NCBI GenBank assembly: GCA_000708835.1
Contig: DF236955.1
Span: 399,435-463,434, forward strand
DNA from: Klebsormidium nitens
Taxonomy: Eukaryota; Streptophyta; Klebsormidiophyceae; Klebsormidiales; Klebsormidiaceae
Reading direction: 5' to 3'
DNA: 64,000 nt
In this document: positions 11,410 through 22,938 of the stretch, piece by piece
How positions within the stretch are numbered: position 1 is the stretch's first letter
How the letters are laid out: each line of letters opens with the position of its first letter
Position numbers and translations under genes: made by a program
Notes under the pieces: model-generated
The model's input: only the letters and a program-made list of their open reading frames with translations
Databases searched by the model: none
What the model was told of the DNA's origin: nothing

Positions 11410-13487
11410 TCATTCGGCTACTGACTCAATGCGCCGCCGCTCTGCTCCAAACGTAAGGCGTCGCTGCGGACGTCTGCCGTACCCCGGAACAGCAGGCGAC
11501 CTCCGTTGTTTTTTCAGATCCCGGGACTGCGGCAGCGGCTTGGGTTGGAAAGCATATGCGGAAACTTTGCCAGGCTCGGGCGTTTTGAGTCTGGCCACTA
11601 CTCCCGCCTGGTTATGAACGCGCATAGGTCTCCCCTCTTCCTGATCTTCTTCGATCCCCGTAATATCCAAGATTCGCAACCGCGTAAGCTCCTGTGTGGG
11701 CCAATTAGAAATGATACGTTAATTATCCGTCAAAAACGAACGGTTGTCTTGAGCAACCGTCATAGCAGAAGACAGATCAATAAGCGGAATCAGAAAAGCA
11801 TTTGTGGAAAACAAGTGGGCATCAATCCGGTGTATCTTAACAGCTTTCTGCATCACAGGGTTGATCTTTTCAGCAGTCCGGGCAGCAAGAACTTGTTGAC
11901 GACAGACCCGTACCTGCCTATGCCCCTTGAGTCGTCTTGAGTTCTTCCTTCGTCTTTTTTTCAAGATGAGCACTTTGCCATCTTTGACCTGCGGAATGGA
12001 TGGCAATGAGAAACAGCTCAGGACAGATGCAAATCTGGAGAAGCAAGTAACGAAGTCCGGTGCTTCGCACTTAATCATGATCGGAACTGCTCAAAAACCA
12101 ACAAGCAAGTCCATACTGAAGCGAATCGAAATGAACTTGAGTACACGATTAACTTTAAGACATCGAAAGGACTGCTTTTCACATTGTAAGCCCAGAAAAA
12201 ATGTTTCCCAAGGAGGGACGGATTGTGGGTCACTCACCTGTCCTTCGACTGTTGCAGAAACAGTGGCATCTGGGATGAACGGCCGGCCCACAATCGTCTT
12301 CGATTTGGAACCAAGCAGGAGAACCTTCTTCAACAGAATCTGAAACCACAATTCCTGGTGTGAGACACACGGTCATCCAAGAGCCAAGCTGCTTAGGGGA
12401 CGAGCACATCGATGAGTGGTCAAGAAGGCAATATGCCACATCAATGGTACATTCAATCAGTTAAATTCAGATACAAAGGTAGTGTGCCAACAGGAACATG
12501 GGCGTTCAAGCCAATGCATGACCAGAGAGCACTGAGTATAAGCATATGCAATTGGCGATAGGACAAGGGGTAGGAGTCTCACCGTCGACTTGACATCCGG
12601 TCCATTCAGCTTCTCAACATACAAGACATCGTCCGGCGTAACTTTGAATTGATGAGGGCCTACCTGAACAAGAAAACACGCAAGTACAAAACCCTCAAAT
12701 AAAGCCCGCCAGGAAAGCAACCTGATCAACCAGCTAAATCAAGTGGTCATCTGATTCCTCTCAAGTGAGCATCCTTTTCTGCTTGATGGGCAAGAACAGC
12801 AAATGCAAGCGATTAAACGAGTAGCGCAATCTAGAAGAAACCCACACTTCTCATCACAGGGTCATGCCAAATAACCTCGAGCAGGAGCAACTAGATAACC
12901 GCTCCTAATCTGATGCAACCTTTACCACCAATATCCCTCCTCACCTGGACCACTGCAAAAATCTGCTTTGGCTTGATGTCGATTGGCGTGCTCTCCTGTG
13001 CTAAGCTGCCTACCAGTTCCACACCACTTGCTTCAAGCCTCTTGACGCTAAGCGCGGGCAGCGGTTGCTCAGCTCCCTCTCTGCCTGCCTCTACCAGCGT
13101 TCCATAGCAACGGCGGCCCTCAAATTGAGAATAAGTCAGAATGGTTCCATTTGCGGCGCCTAACGCTGGTAGACCGGCGACCGTTGAACACTTCTCATAC
13201 GCGCTCACACCACTGCATTTTGCGAGTTCAAATACCTTGTGCAGCAGATGAGGTGGTAGCCAAGCTCCTGCGGGCGTGCTCGCCTCGAAGACCCCAGATT
13301 TCCCCAACTCATGATCAGATTGCAGACCGACGGGCGGTCTGTCATTCACCGCCGCTGCCTTCCGCCCAGTGGATGCACACAGCCCTTCCAGAAGGTGTGG
13401 CTGTTCAAGGCGGCTCCTGCATGGCCCAAGTACACTCTCGCAGCGACGCAAGGAGCGGGCGAGCAACCAGGCCGCCATGACGGACAT
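11410..13487 (-). CDS. MRPL21: Mitochondrial large-subunit ribosomal protein bL21m
   Basis: Five exons: 13487-12945, 12663-12583, 12339-12238, 11988-11914 and 11691-11410. Every junction keeps phase and the product is about 360 aa. The bL21 core is spread over exons 1-5: IFAVVQVGPHQFKV, then TPDDVLYVEKLNG, VLLLGSKSKTIVGRPFIPDA with the Val-Glu end, and the signature KKRRRKNSRRLKGHRQ followed by ELTRLRILDITGIEE. bL21 binds 23S rRNA domain I in the large subunit. The protein is about three times longer than bacterial L21 (about 100 aa). It carries an N-terminal extension of about 170 residues that starts with an Arg/Ser/Leu-rich presequence (SVMAAWLLARSLRRC), and a Lys/Arg-rich C-terminal tail of about 80 residues. 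The start at 13487 is the first real ATG; a second lies four codons on. Targeting to mitochondria rather than plastid is inferred from the presequence. Confidence 0.88.
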
Positions 13488-13589
13488 GCCACAAGAAATC
13501 AACTCCGAAACTCCTTGGCTTTTGTCAACTCAATTTCAAGAACTTAAATTGCTGGCAGTGAAACTTTTTCTCACGTTTCTCGAATTTCA

Positions 13590-13616
13590 CTTTTAGGGTT
13601 TTAGGTGTTTAGGGTG
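13590..13616 (-). promoter_or_regulatory. Telo-box cluster upstream of bL21m
   Basis: The + strand reads ttttagggttttaggtg then tttaggg, so the minus strand has AACCCTAA-type telo-boxes about 105 bp upstream of the bL21m ATG. Telo-boxes are known promoter elements of plant ribosomal-protein and translation genes, which fits this gene. Confidence 0.55.
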
Positions 13617-13932
13617 CACCTCAGCATTGCGCCACCATGCTCAGCAGGCAGCTGGGCGCAGAACTTCAATAAGCAAGTGAAGGGGCGCCCAAAGGGCAAC
13701 TCTGTTGCAGGTTTATTGCTCCTTTCCATAGCATTGTCAGCAGCATTTGAGGGGCCGGCCCGAGCTGGCCCAAGTTAGCAGCAAGCGGACTGACGTCAGC
13801 CCAAGCGCCAATTGAATACATCTTTGTGGATAGTGCCATCAACTGAGAACAGTTTCTTCTTAGCTGCAATCTGCGCGCTTAAGTGGAGAGGTTCGAGAAG
13901 AGCTACCGGGCAGCAAAGTGGGCCGCTTGAAA

Positions 13933-15764
13933 ATGACGACAATCAGAAAGTTTACATGTGATGACCTTTTCAAATTCAACAATGTCAACTTGGACAAGCT
14001 AACCGAGACCGTGAGTCAGCTGCTTTAACGCTTGAGAAAGATGGATTCTGCTTCAAGGTCCAGTCTGGCTAGAACTATGCGGAATTAGCCACCTGGTGTC
14101 ATAGATACGAGAGTCTTGTTGCTACAGGCAAAATGTTTGTGCCATTTACGAGCTGCCCTGACTTCTGCGTCTGTGCTGTCCCCATAAGACGTCTGGTGCA
14201 TCTTATCTCGATCTATTACCCCTCAACCTTGATATTTGAAGACTACTGGTGGTGGTGTGCGGGTCTAAGCAGCCCCTCCCCTTGTTCGCTGGTTTGTGCA
14301 GTACAACTTGCAGTTTTACCTCTCTTATCTTGCGCGGTGGCCAGAGTACTTCTTGGTGGCAGAAGGGCCGGGTGCCCAAATGATGGGCTACAGTAAGGGC
14401 ATTCTTTGTGTCTCTTTGACTCGATTGACTGCTTTTTGAAACAACCTCGACTTCCTTGTATATCTATATGTCCAGGTGTTGCTCCTCGAACAATGAAGTA
14501 CGAGACTGATCAAGGTTCTTTTTAAATGTCAAGATCCACTGCCTGGTTGCTTTTGTGACGAGAGGCTTCTACTGGACATCAGTGTGATCAACCTGTCCAA
14601 GTAGAGTATGTCAGAATCTCAGTGGCATGGATCAGACTTTTTTCTGTTGTCTTGGTGGCTGTAGTCATGGGCAAGGTCGAGGGAGAGGGTGACCTGTGGC
14701 ACGGACACGTGACTGCGGTGACGGTGGCACCCAATTACCGGCGGCAACAGCTGGCGAAGAAGCTCATGTTCCTGCTGGAGGAGATCACAGAGAAGATGTG
14801 AGTAGGGCAGTGAATTGTCCTTGCGCAATATCGAACTGAAAGGAAAGCCAATCTCATCCTTGATATCATCGTGTATTGGGCTGCTTGGATAGTTTTGTCA
14901 ATCGTCGCATCCTCTATCTCTGAAAGTTGAACCTTCGGGTCTGTTCAGAGGACGATTGGCAAATGCCCACAAGTATCTGGACGGAGCAAGGGAAAACGTG
15001 GTGTAAGAATTTTCACTATTAAGGCCGCCTCTGGTGTTCCTTGCATGCCACTGTCTCGATCTGCCCAAATGGCTTTCTGAAACATAACCAGTGCATACTT
15101 TGGGAGATGTTTAAAACGAATTTCCTCGTACTTCGCACCCCACTGCAGGGCCGCTCCCGAAGGGTCTCGAAAGTAGTTTTGAAATCAATGGTGCTTCTTT
15201 ATGTGCTTATATCATGTGCCAGTGAGTTTTGAGACTGCCAAAAACCCGTCAGCTCCTTTGTGGACAGAGAACGGGTGTCAAACGATCAGTCAAAGGTTTG
15301 TTCTCCTGCAGGCACAACGGCTACTTTGTTGACCTTTTCGTGCGAGAATCAAACACGGTGGCAATCGACATGTATAAAAAGCTGGGGTACGTCTGTTATC
15401 GGAGAGTCATAAAGTACTACTCTGGGGAGGAGGATGCTTGGGGTAAGTCGTGCTGCATAATTCTTGAACAGCTTCGTTGCTAGTCGTGTGGGCCTTTCTT
15501 ATGTCATCTGGGCCATCTACTCCTGTGACGGGCTCTTCGTCTGATGTGATCAAGCAATCTCAGTATTCGGATGTTCACAACTCTGTGGAGAGTGTCAAAG
15601 TATGAACGTTACATCCTTTCTGTTGGTTTTTGGCTCTCTAATACGATGATACCTTTGTTGCTGGTTTTGCAGATATGCGGAAGGCTATGCGACGAGATAA
15701 AGAAAAGAGATCCATGATACCTTTGGACAGGGCGATTCACCCAGAAGAGCTTGAGCACGATTAG
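13933..15764 (+). CDS. NAA20: NatB N-terminal acetyltransferase catalytic subunit NAA20
   Basis: Five exons: 13933-14010, 14302-14392, 14665-14797, 15312-15442 and 15673-15764, in phase throughout. The product is about 174 aa, the normal NAA20 length (178 in human). It starts MTTIRKFTCDDLFKFN, nearly the human and plant NAA20 start. It has the GNAT fold with ARWPEYFLVAEGPG, the WHGHVTAVTVAP strand, the acetyl-CoA-binding motif RRQQLAKKL (plants also have QQ where animals have LG), FVDLFVRESN, and the C-terminal MYKKLGYVCYRRVIKYYSG. With its partner NAA25 it acetylates proteins that start Met-Asp, Met-Glu, Met-Asn or Met-Gln while they emerge from the ribosome. The gene is head-to-head with bL21m (about 445 bp apart), so the two may share a bidirectional promoter. 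Confidence 0.95.
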
Positions 15765-16960
15765 CGTCCGATTGTCCAGTCGAAGTATCGCCACCAATCG
15801 TAGAGCATTCGGAGGTGCCCTCTTTATCGATTCATGAAGTTATGGACTCGGTAATGTCCGTTCGGCCGGTGCGCAGTCAGCATAAATCCCTTCGAGATGG
15901 ACCACGATGTCGGACTGAGACTACATTCGAAGTTCCTGTTGAACACAATCTGAGTTTGAGCTGCTTATTGACATATGGACCTGGACGCAGCAGGCTACGC
16001 ACAGGATGGTTAACCTGCATTGCAGCTCGTCGCCGATATTGTGTCTAGATTTTGACGCGTGCAGCTTGGACTCATCCTTCATTTGTATTGTGTACTGTCA
16101 CCGTCCGTCGAGTCAATCTTATATAGATACTAGCTTCCTCGATTTCCTAAAAACCGCTATAATTTCAAACTACAAGACCGTTGTAGCTGGCAACACTACC
16201 GCCTGAGTGCAAGCATGCGTTATGTCGATCCTCCAATTTCAGACTTTTTATATACTTGCCGCGACTCAGCTTGAATGACAGGCTGGGGTTATAGATCTGT
16301 ATACCTATACTCACACAGCGTATGCTGACGGTATTTCTTTTGCACTATAAATAGGCCGCGCCCGCGCGCCCGCTCATGATCACGTCATGCCGGATCCATC
16401 CCTCGATTAAGAGAACAACTTGAGCTGTATTGGATGGTCTGTCGTGCATGAGCTGCATGTGCATGACGCTCTCGCGCACGTGCAGGTCACCTTGCAGCCA
16501 GCTATAGCTGACCGTTTTTAATTTGCGCCTGCGAATGTATGTGAATCAGCAAACATGGGATATACTCCTTCAGTGTGCCGCATGACAAATGTATGCATCA
16601 TCAAGCCCAGCTCAAGCGCGGCTGCATACTATGACTGCTGTATGCAACGAGGACGCAGGCGGCGTTGCAGATTTTTGTACAAGCGAACATCAAACACGTG
16701 TGGGAGTGACCAGCTTTTCACATGCCACAGGGCAAGCGTTCGTTCAGTGATTGCAAAGGCATTCCAGATTGCAAGCTCAGGCGTTTGCAATCGACACCCA
16801 TACACGTGTTCATAGCTTCTTAGTAGCGCGCATGATATGGTCCCCCGTTTGCGAATTGCTCGTTGGTCGCAATCAATGGCAAGGGGTGCTAGGCCATCTA
16901 GCCGCCTGCGCAAGCTGGGATATCGCTCGTTCCCTGATCGAGATTCTCGTACACCCCTCC
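15765..16960. other. Intergenic between convergent genes
   Basis: No coding frame has plausible splice partners. A GC-rich patch (ggccgcgcccgcgcgcccgc, about 16355) follows a TATA-like ctataaata at 16344. If it were a promoter it would face a region with no gene. Confidence 0.4.
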
Positions 16961-19275
16961 TCAAGGCCGCTTTTGCTCGTCAGGACTATCACTTGGCTCC
17001 GTTTGCTCTGCTCCCTCTCGAGACCCCGAAGACGACGTCGACTCCACATGAGCACTATCCGATCTCGAAACTTCGCTCCCTGCACTATCTTTTCGTTCTG
17101 CTTCCGACTCTCCGTGCAAGTTGGGTATCGTGGCTTGTAAGACTTTATCCAAGTCCTCCCGCGACTGAGCCTTTGCTTCCCTCTCCGGTCGCATCACTCT
17201 CTCGACCTGCCTCTCGAACGTTGTTAGACCGAGTGCGGCATCCACTAAGTCCGGATTTCTCGCTGCATGTCTTTGAAAAGCGTTCGAACTTTCCTCGCCA
17301 GGCCGCCTGTCTGCCTCGGGCCCCTCTTCTCGTCTACCGCTCGACCTCGGAGCTTCTGCAGGCGGGTCGTCACTTTCTCCCACCGTTTCTCGTCCGGGTT
17401 TTGATGGTTCGATCGCTTCTCCAGAATCGTTAAACACAGCGGTGGCAGGGGTTTTGCTCTCATTGGCTTGCGGACGTTCAGAAAGGGGCTCCGTGCTCGG
17501 GCGCCAGGCAGAAGCGGGTGCGTCACTGTGTGACGGGGTTGCTCCTGAACTTTCGTTAGTTGTCCCCAGCCTGCCTGGAAGGAGGCGCGCCAGCCCAGTC
17601 TGCTTGCCACTCTTCTGCTTCTTGGCTGCTCGGAGCAAGTCGGGTGGGATGCGTCGGATCACGAAGCGCCGACCACCTCGAAAACCAAGTGCATACCTGC
17701 GAGAGGAAGGCACCTCTTTGGTGGAATTGGATTTGAAGCCAATGCCCCTCACGCTTTTGTAAATAAGAGGTTTGAAAAGCTTGAAAGCTAAGAGACTTCT
17801 GCCGGGAACTGCAATATTGTGTTCAGTACCATCTGACACAACTGAGAGCTGAGACAAAAATAAGTGGTCGAGAGGCCACTCTCACGTCTGGGGGGTAAAG
17901 AGAAGCTTCTGTTGATACCCATAGGACAGACCGCTACTTAAGATGCTGCTAAGCTTGAACGGGGCTTTAACACCACTTCTCAATTGAGACGCAGTCTGGG
18001 CTGTGCGCTGTGATGAAGGTCAGCCAGAAGTCAGTGAAGGAAGCTGTTCGTTTGATCAGCTTCGCAAGCTTTCTGTTGTGGTCTGTTTCAAAGCTTTCTC
18101 ACGAGAGCGTTCACCCAAAAAGAGAGGTTTGTGTTCTTGAAGCTTGTGTGGTCCAGCATCGGACAAAAGAAACCGATCAAAAGTAGCGAAATTTATAAAA
18201 CGAGGAAGATTTTCGGAGGCCCCTTACCCGACTATCAGAGCAGTGGACGATGTTGCCAAGAAAGTCTTGTAGGACACTCCTGTTCTGGTGGCTGCTGTTG
18301 TAAGCGCTTTAACCTGCTGCTCTTCCAAGGAGTAGACGTTGGTCATCTGCAATTGCACGAACCCAGAAAAGCATCAGAGCAGATGAGACACATCTGTCAA
18401 TCTTGAATTGGAGGTACCTAACTCAAAGAAGGCTGAATAGGGGGCGAAGACTGCAAGCATGTGCAGCAATAGAGGTGCATGGTTTCTGCTGACAAGACAA
18501 ACATAGGGCGGCAAGAGGCGCACATCTTCTCCTGCTACAAAGAAGACCACCTTTGATTGGCAACAGAAAGCGACTCAGGTGCGGTGAGAAGATCAGAATT
18601 GTGGACCACTGAAAACTCTTACATGCTCCTCAATCTTCTGCAGCTTCTCTTCCAACTTCTTTTGATGTACCTGTCTGGCAGTGTAGCCTGCAAGCAGATC
18701 GTCGACTGTCAGCTTGAACAATGAACAGCTGAAGCCTCTGTGCCACTTATTCTATTCATGCGCTCCAGCAGGTGCCAATCAGAAAGAAGGCTGTCATGTC
18801 TGTTTGAGAAGGCTACCACTACAAGCAGTAATCACTGTTCAGACAGACGGCGCTATCCACCGATCAGGCTGTTTTTGTTGAGCTTCAGGAGCAGCCTCAC
18901 CAGCCCAGGCTGCCCCTGCGGACAGCAGACCACCGGCAACAGTGAAGACCACATTGTGTTTCTCAAACAGATTCTGCATCGACAAAGTGGCAAGCTGATT
19001 AACACTCAATTCTTGGAGCATGTAAGGACTGGAAGAGTGATATGTCTCAGGAGCTTTGAAAGTGTCAACGAAACGGTGCCACCAGAGTGACTTCGTCTTT
19101 TGGTGTCTGTCACTGTAAGCAAGCAACTTTGGGACTGATTCTCCTTACTGCTCAATGACAGTAGAAGAGACTCAGAAAATCTCACCTTTGTGGCTTGAAA
19201 GCTGTCATCAACTGCCCTTACAGCATTTTGGTACTTCCTACGTAAAGCTCTCAATGCAGAGATTGGCGCTTGCAT
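16961..19275 (-). CDS. Protein with two predicted membrane segments and long disordered tail
   Basis: Five exons: 19275-19186, 18973-18901, 18687-18623, 18346-18228 and 17696-16961, all in phase, about 360 aa. The N-terminus (MQAPISALRALRRKYQ) is basic and amphipathic, like a mitochondrial presequence. The first hydrophobic helix is VVFTVAGGLLSAGAAWA (about residues 38-54). A short coiled coil follows (QVHQKKLEEKLQKIEEH). The second hydrophobic helix is FLATSSTALIVGYALG (about residues 104-119), ending in FRGGRRFVIRRIPPDLL. The remaining 240 residues are a disordered Ser/Glu/Pro/Arg tail. Two membrane spans linked by a coiled coil suggest an organelle inner-membrane protein, but I do not recognise the family. 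Function unknown. Confidence 0.65.
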
Positions 19276-19515
19276 GCTTTTCCCTCAGCGTCACACTAAT
19301 TCTAGATAAGTTGAAAGATCCTGAGGTCCTCCTCAACCAGCAAAGAAGCTGGCTGCAGTTAGCCAGCCGCTGTGGAAAAGAGCAGACCTCAAGCAGCCAG
19401 AATTGGGCGCGAACTAGGATCCTTAGCTCGTCTGCTGTTCACCTAGCCTAAGGCGGATCATGGCATGAGAAATGAACTTGTGTCCAGCAAGCTTTGCTGC
19501 ATTGAAACTTAGTTA

Positions 19516-19564
19516 GGCTGGCTTGTTGACCAGTGATAAAGGCTGGCTTGTTGACCAGTGATAA
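19516..19564. repeat. 24-bp tandem direct repeat
   Basis: The unit ggctggcttgttgaccagtg followed by ataa occurs twice, at 19516-19539 and 19541-19564, separated by one base. It is a simple local duplication with no visible function. Confidence 0.85.
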
Positions 19565-20363
19565 TGTAGGTGCGGGTTTGCCAAACCGGGCTGTTTGGCG
19601 ACACCTCAGGGAAACGATCATGGAACCGGCATGTTTTTGAGCTACGGTTTTGATTGAAAGTGAACAGCATGCAGCATGAGACGGCATACATGAACACCGG
19701 CTGTTTTGTCGGACCGTGAATTGCCGCCACGACTGACTGGGTTAAACAAAGCAAACCAGGTTGCGACCCAGATCCAATCTGTAGGGAATTCATAAATTCT
19801 AGACGCAGCGGCAGGGCTTGGAAAGTGGAAGAGCTTAGGTAGTAGAGGCGGCTTGCGCTTGAAGTTGTACGTAGATCGACAGCATGATGCCGCTGTTTGC
19901 AGGGTCCATGCAGTCTCTCCTTTGAGTCGCATGTATCACCATGTCTCACAGGATCAATCAATATTCTTGCCCTTTGCTTCAGGGACTTTGTGTAGAGCCG
20001 CAAGTGACACTTGGAAAGTCACTTCCACTAGTACGCAATTCTGTCGCTTTTACTGAATGTTGGTTGCGCCCTCTTAGCTGTCCTGACGTCCCTAAGCTGG
20101 CGGCATGTGGCTCATGCATACTCATTAGCAGCACCAGCAGCGTCCTCGCTTGGTTCGTTGGCAGATGTATCTTCAAAACTTGCAAGCGTTAGATCAGTAT
20201 TAGTTCATTGAAGAAGCTCATGCTTCAATATAGCGGGCCCCTGGGGTTCTGATGAGAGGTAGTATTCCAGGTCTGAGAGCAACCGTGCTTGACTCATAGG
20301 ACCAGACTCCGTAAGAAGAACTCCTAGAGTAACGTACTTATAGAGCATTTTTATTCTGTATTT

Positions 20364-20389
20364 TTAGGGTTTGGACCATTCTAGGGTTT
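20364..20389 (+). promoter_or_regulatory. Two telo-box-like motifs before the kelch F-box gene
   Basis: TTAGGGTTT (20364-20372) and CTAGGGTTT (20381-20389) lie 16-41 bp before the ATG at 20405. They resemble plant telo-boxes, here in the promoter or 5' leader. Confidence 0.45.
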
Positions 20390-20404
20390 CAGCATTCTGA
20401 GCTC

Positions 20405-21830
20405 ATGGACTCCCTTATTCCTGGTCTCCCTGACGATGTGGCGAAGCTGTGTCTGGCTAGGATACCTCTGCATCTGTACACAACTGTCCGCTCCGTGTGT
20501 CGCTCATGGGGGCAGTGGCTTATCGATGAAACAGGGGAGTTGGCAAAGATGCGGCGAGATGCTGGGCTGAAGGGCGATCAACTCTTCCTTCTCGTATGCA
20601 AGAGCATGTACTCTGAAACACAGGATGGTCAGGAAAATTTGGGGAACTACTCGCACCTCCCATGGCTCTGGAATGGAAGGCGCTATGCAAAGTTTTCATA
20701 CCGTCTGGCGAGGGTGGAGTTTGATGCAGCGGGCCAGATTGTCATGGAGTATGTGGGGGACGAGTTGACCTGCAAGGTGAGCTGAAAGGAGCTGGGCAAG
20801 AATCTTCGGATGCTTGATGCCAAGCAGAGAAGCACTGATCGAAAGCATGGTGCTATTTTCCAGTCTTGTAGGTGGAAATATTTGGGACTATAGTGAGTCT
20901 GCTTTACAGTCTGATCGCAGGCTTTCCATTCCACTTGACAACTTTCACCAGCATTTGATATTCCCACACTACAAACAATGAGGTGATGTTTTCTCAAAGG
21001 TTCTGTGCCCGTCCGCGACAGAGTACGGTGTCACACCGTATTCACATACTCGAACCTTTGTGCAGCTGCCGTTTCCGTATGCAAAAGCCTTCGAGACGAT
21101 GATCTCCATTGGCCGCAACCTATTCCTGTTCCGCATTGGACGAGATGTTTGGCGGTGTGACACGGCCACCGGTCGATGGCAGCAGGTTGCCACCCGGAAC
21201 TGGTATGAAAAGAGATTTGCATGGGGGGTGATCAAGGGTCAGCTGTACATCGCGGGGGGCCAAAGCCACACCGCAGGAGGCACGTCGATCTCTGCGGAGG
21301 TGTATGATCTCGAGAAGGATAAGTGGTCGCCCTTGCCAACCATGCCTCAAGTTCGCGGAAGAAGCCAGGGTTACATCACGGAAGAAGGCAAGTTTTTGGT
21401 TTTCGGGACGGATTCTCGAAGCAACATCGAGCCGGCGGCCCTAATTTATGATCCGGATGCGATCGCCAGCGGGTGGTCGATACTAGAGAATTTCTGGCCG
21501 TTTGGGGGAAGGTTGGTTGGATCAGCTGTTGCGGGGAAACAGTTGTATGTAGCTTCCGAGCACGGACCCGCAGAGTTCGAGCTCAGGCAGTTCAACGGGA
21601 AGGCTTGGAGGTCTTTGGCTTGTCGAGGGGGGGAGGGAGTTTTGAATCATTGTGATGCGTTGATTGCGCTTGATGGGGGACTCTTGAGCGCAGGATGGTC
21701 AGGCGATAGCAGTTGGTTGAGAGCCCCACTAGCAGGTTCGGTCATGCGGAGCGGACTTGCCAAGCTGCGACATCTTGAAAGATGGACGCCCGCTGGTGAG
21801 GAGATCATTGTAGCAGCTGTGGGTGCTTGA
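20405..21830 (+). CDS. Kelch-repeat F-box protein
   Basis: Two exons: 20405-20776 and 21066-21830, joined in phase 0, about 378 aa. The F-box is at about residues 5-45 (LIPGLPDDVAKLCLARIPL, then TVRSVCRSW), the part that binds SKP1. The second exon encodes kelch-type beta-propeller blades, with double-Gly turns and the Tyr-Trp spacing seen in IAGGQSHTAGG, EVYDLEKDKWSPLPTMP and ALIYDPDAIASGW. This is the land-plant KFB layout of an SCF ubiquitin-ligase substrate receptor, acting in cytosol or nucleus. The substrate cannot be told from the sequence. Length and domain order are normal for the family. Confidence 0.9.
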
Positions 21831-22938
21831 GAGCAAGCAGTGTGCAAGCATAGATGATGTGTACATTCGACTCGGAAGGGCAGCTTATAATGACAAATCT
21901 GGGAATCGAGCCTTCTGTCGTTGGGATCTCAGTTTGCATCACACGAATCTTGGCACTCTCTAACGCTAACATATGCTTTCATGACATATTTGATCGCACA
22001 CTTGTTTTTGATCATTACTGCAAAGAAAAGGTTATCATGGTCGCGATCCATCTGCAAAGACGTTAGCCCCGGCTCGCCGGTCTATAGATAGATCTCGCTA
22101 CATGATCGATAATCGTTTCCGCCCGCTGCCGCATGTTTGTGTAGAATTGTATGCAAGCTGCCATATGCACTTAAGTCCACTCCCCTCGTTCACTACCGGC
22201 TCGCGAACCGCCTCGATTCAAGTTGTCCGGGCACGGCGGCCAACTTCTTGGCAAGACCGCCCTATGGCTCGATTGCGTCGGCTGGTGCAGAAAGCTTAAC
22301 ATTTCCGAATGAGCTCGGACATAACTACTGCGCACGAAGTATGCAACACCGAGGGCCGGAGAAATGCTGCGACGAGTATGCATCTTGATCGTACCACATA
22401 TAACGTACGTACGTTTCAAATCATTTGCAGAGCAACATGGCATCGTAGACTTAAATTCATGAAGATCTTCCCGAGCTCGTATACTCTCACTCCAGTTGAA
22501 GGATCACAGCTAAAATCGAGTTCTGCCGTCATGACAAGCTTCACAATCTCGTCTATCGACTTGCACGTTATCCGTGCCAAGCCAATGAGCGCTCTAGTTC
22601 TCGGGTCTTCATGTTACACTGATCTTGCACCTAAGCCTGTTCCCGCAATGCAGTTCCTCTTCGACCAAAAAGAAGCGCTACCTAATGCCGCATGGACAAT
22701 GGTACACATTTGACTGCAGGTGAACTCTCGAACCCGTCGCTAAAGTACAAGCATCAAATCGCGGTCAACCCGCCTACGCCCTCCGCTCCGGAAGGTTGAC
22801 CGATTCCAATCTGCCTATGAGCGCAGCGCTGGCATCAAGGATCCGAAGCCTAAAAACTCAAAACAAGTGCCCAAAGTGCCCGCTCTAAACGACAGCCTCT
22901 CTCCAGGGGGGTTGCTTTTGCCGCGTTCCGAATGTGGC
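21831..22938. other. Intergenic between convergent genes
   Basis: No coding frame is supported. It contains short repeats such as acgtacgtacg (about 22404) and should hold the 3' ends of the kelch gene and the dihydroxyacetone kinase gene. Confidence 0.4.

Larger units (their letters stand above)
19276..20404. other. Divergent intergenic region with a short tandem repeat
   Basis: This separates two divergently transcribed genes. It contains a near-perfect 24-bp direct repeat (see next entry) and, near 20364-20389, two telo-box-like words. No coding frame is convincing. Confidence 0.5.

Noticed and set aside
16340-16375. TATA-like ctataaata with GC-rich patch; also considered as the missing CACTA...end
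   Set aside because: It starts CACTATAAA like the inverse of the 52988 end, but diverges immediately after, lacks the heptamer array and is 36 kb away. No gene follows for it to promote.
16837-17433. 198-codon frame on the plus strand
   Set aside because: It is antisense to the GC-rich last exon of the two-segment membrane-protein gene and has no splice partners or family features.
19509-20003. 164-codon frame on the minus strand
   Set aside because: It runs through the 24-bp tandem repeat and repeated TGGTC words, has no domain and no supporting splice sites.
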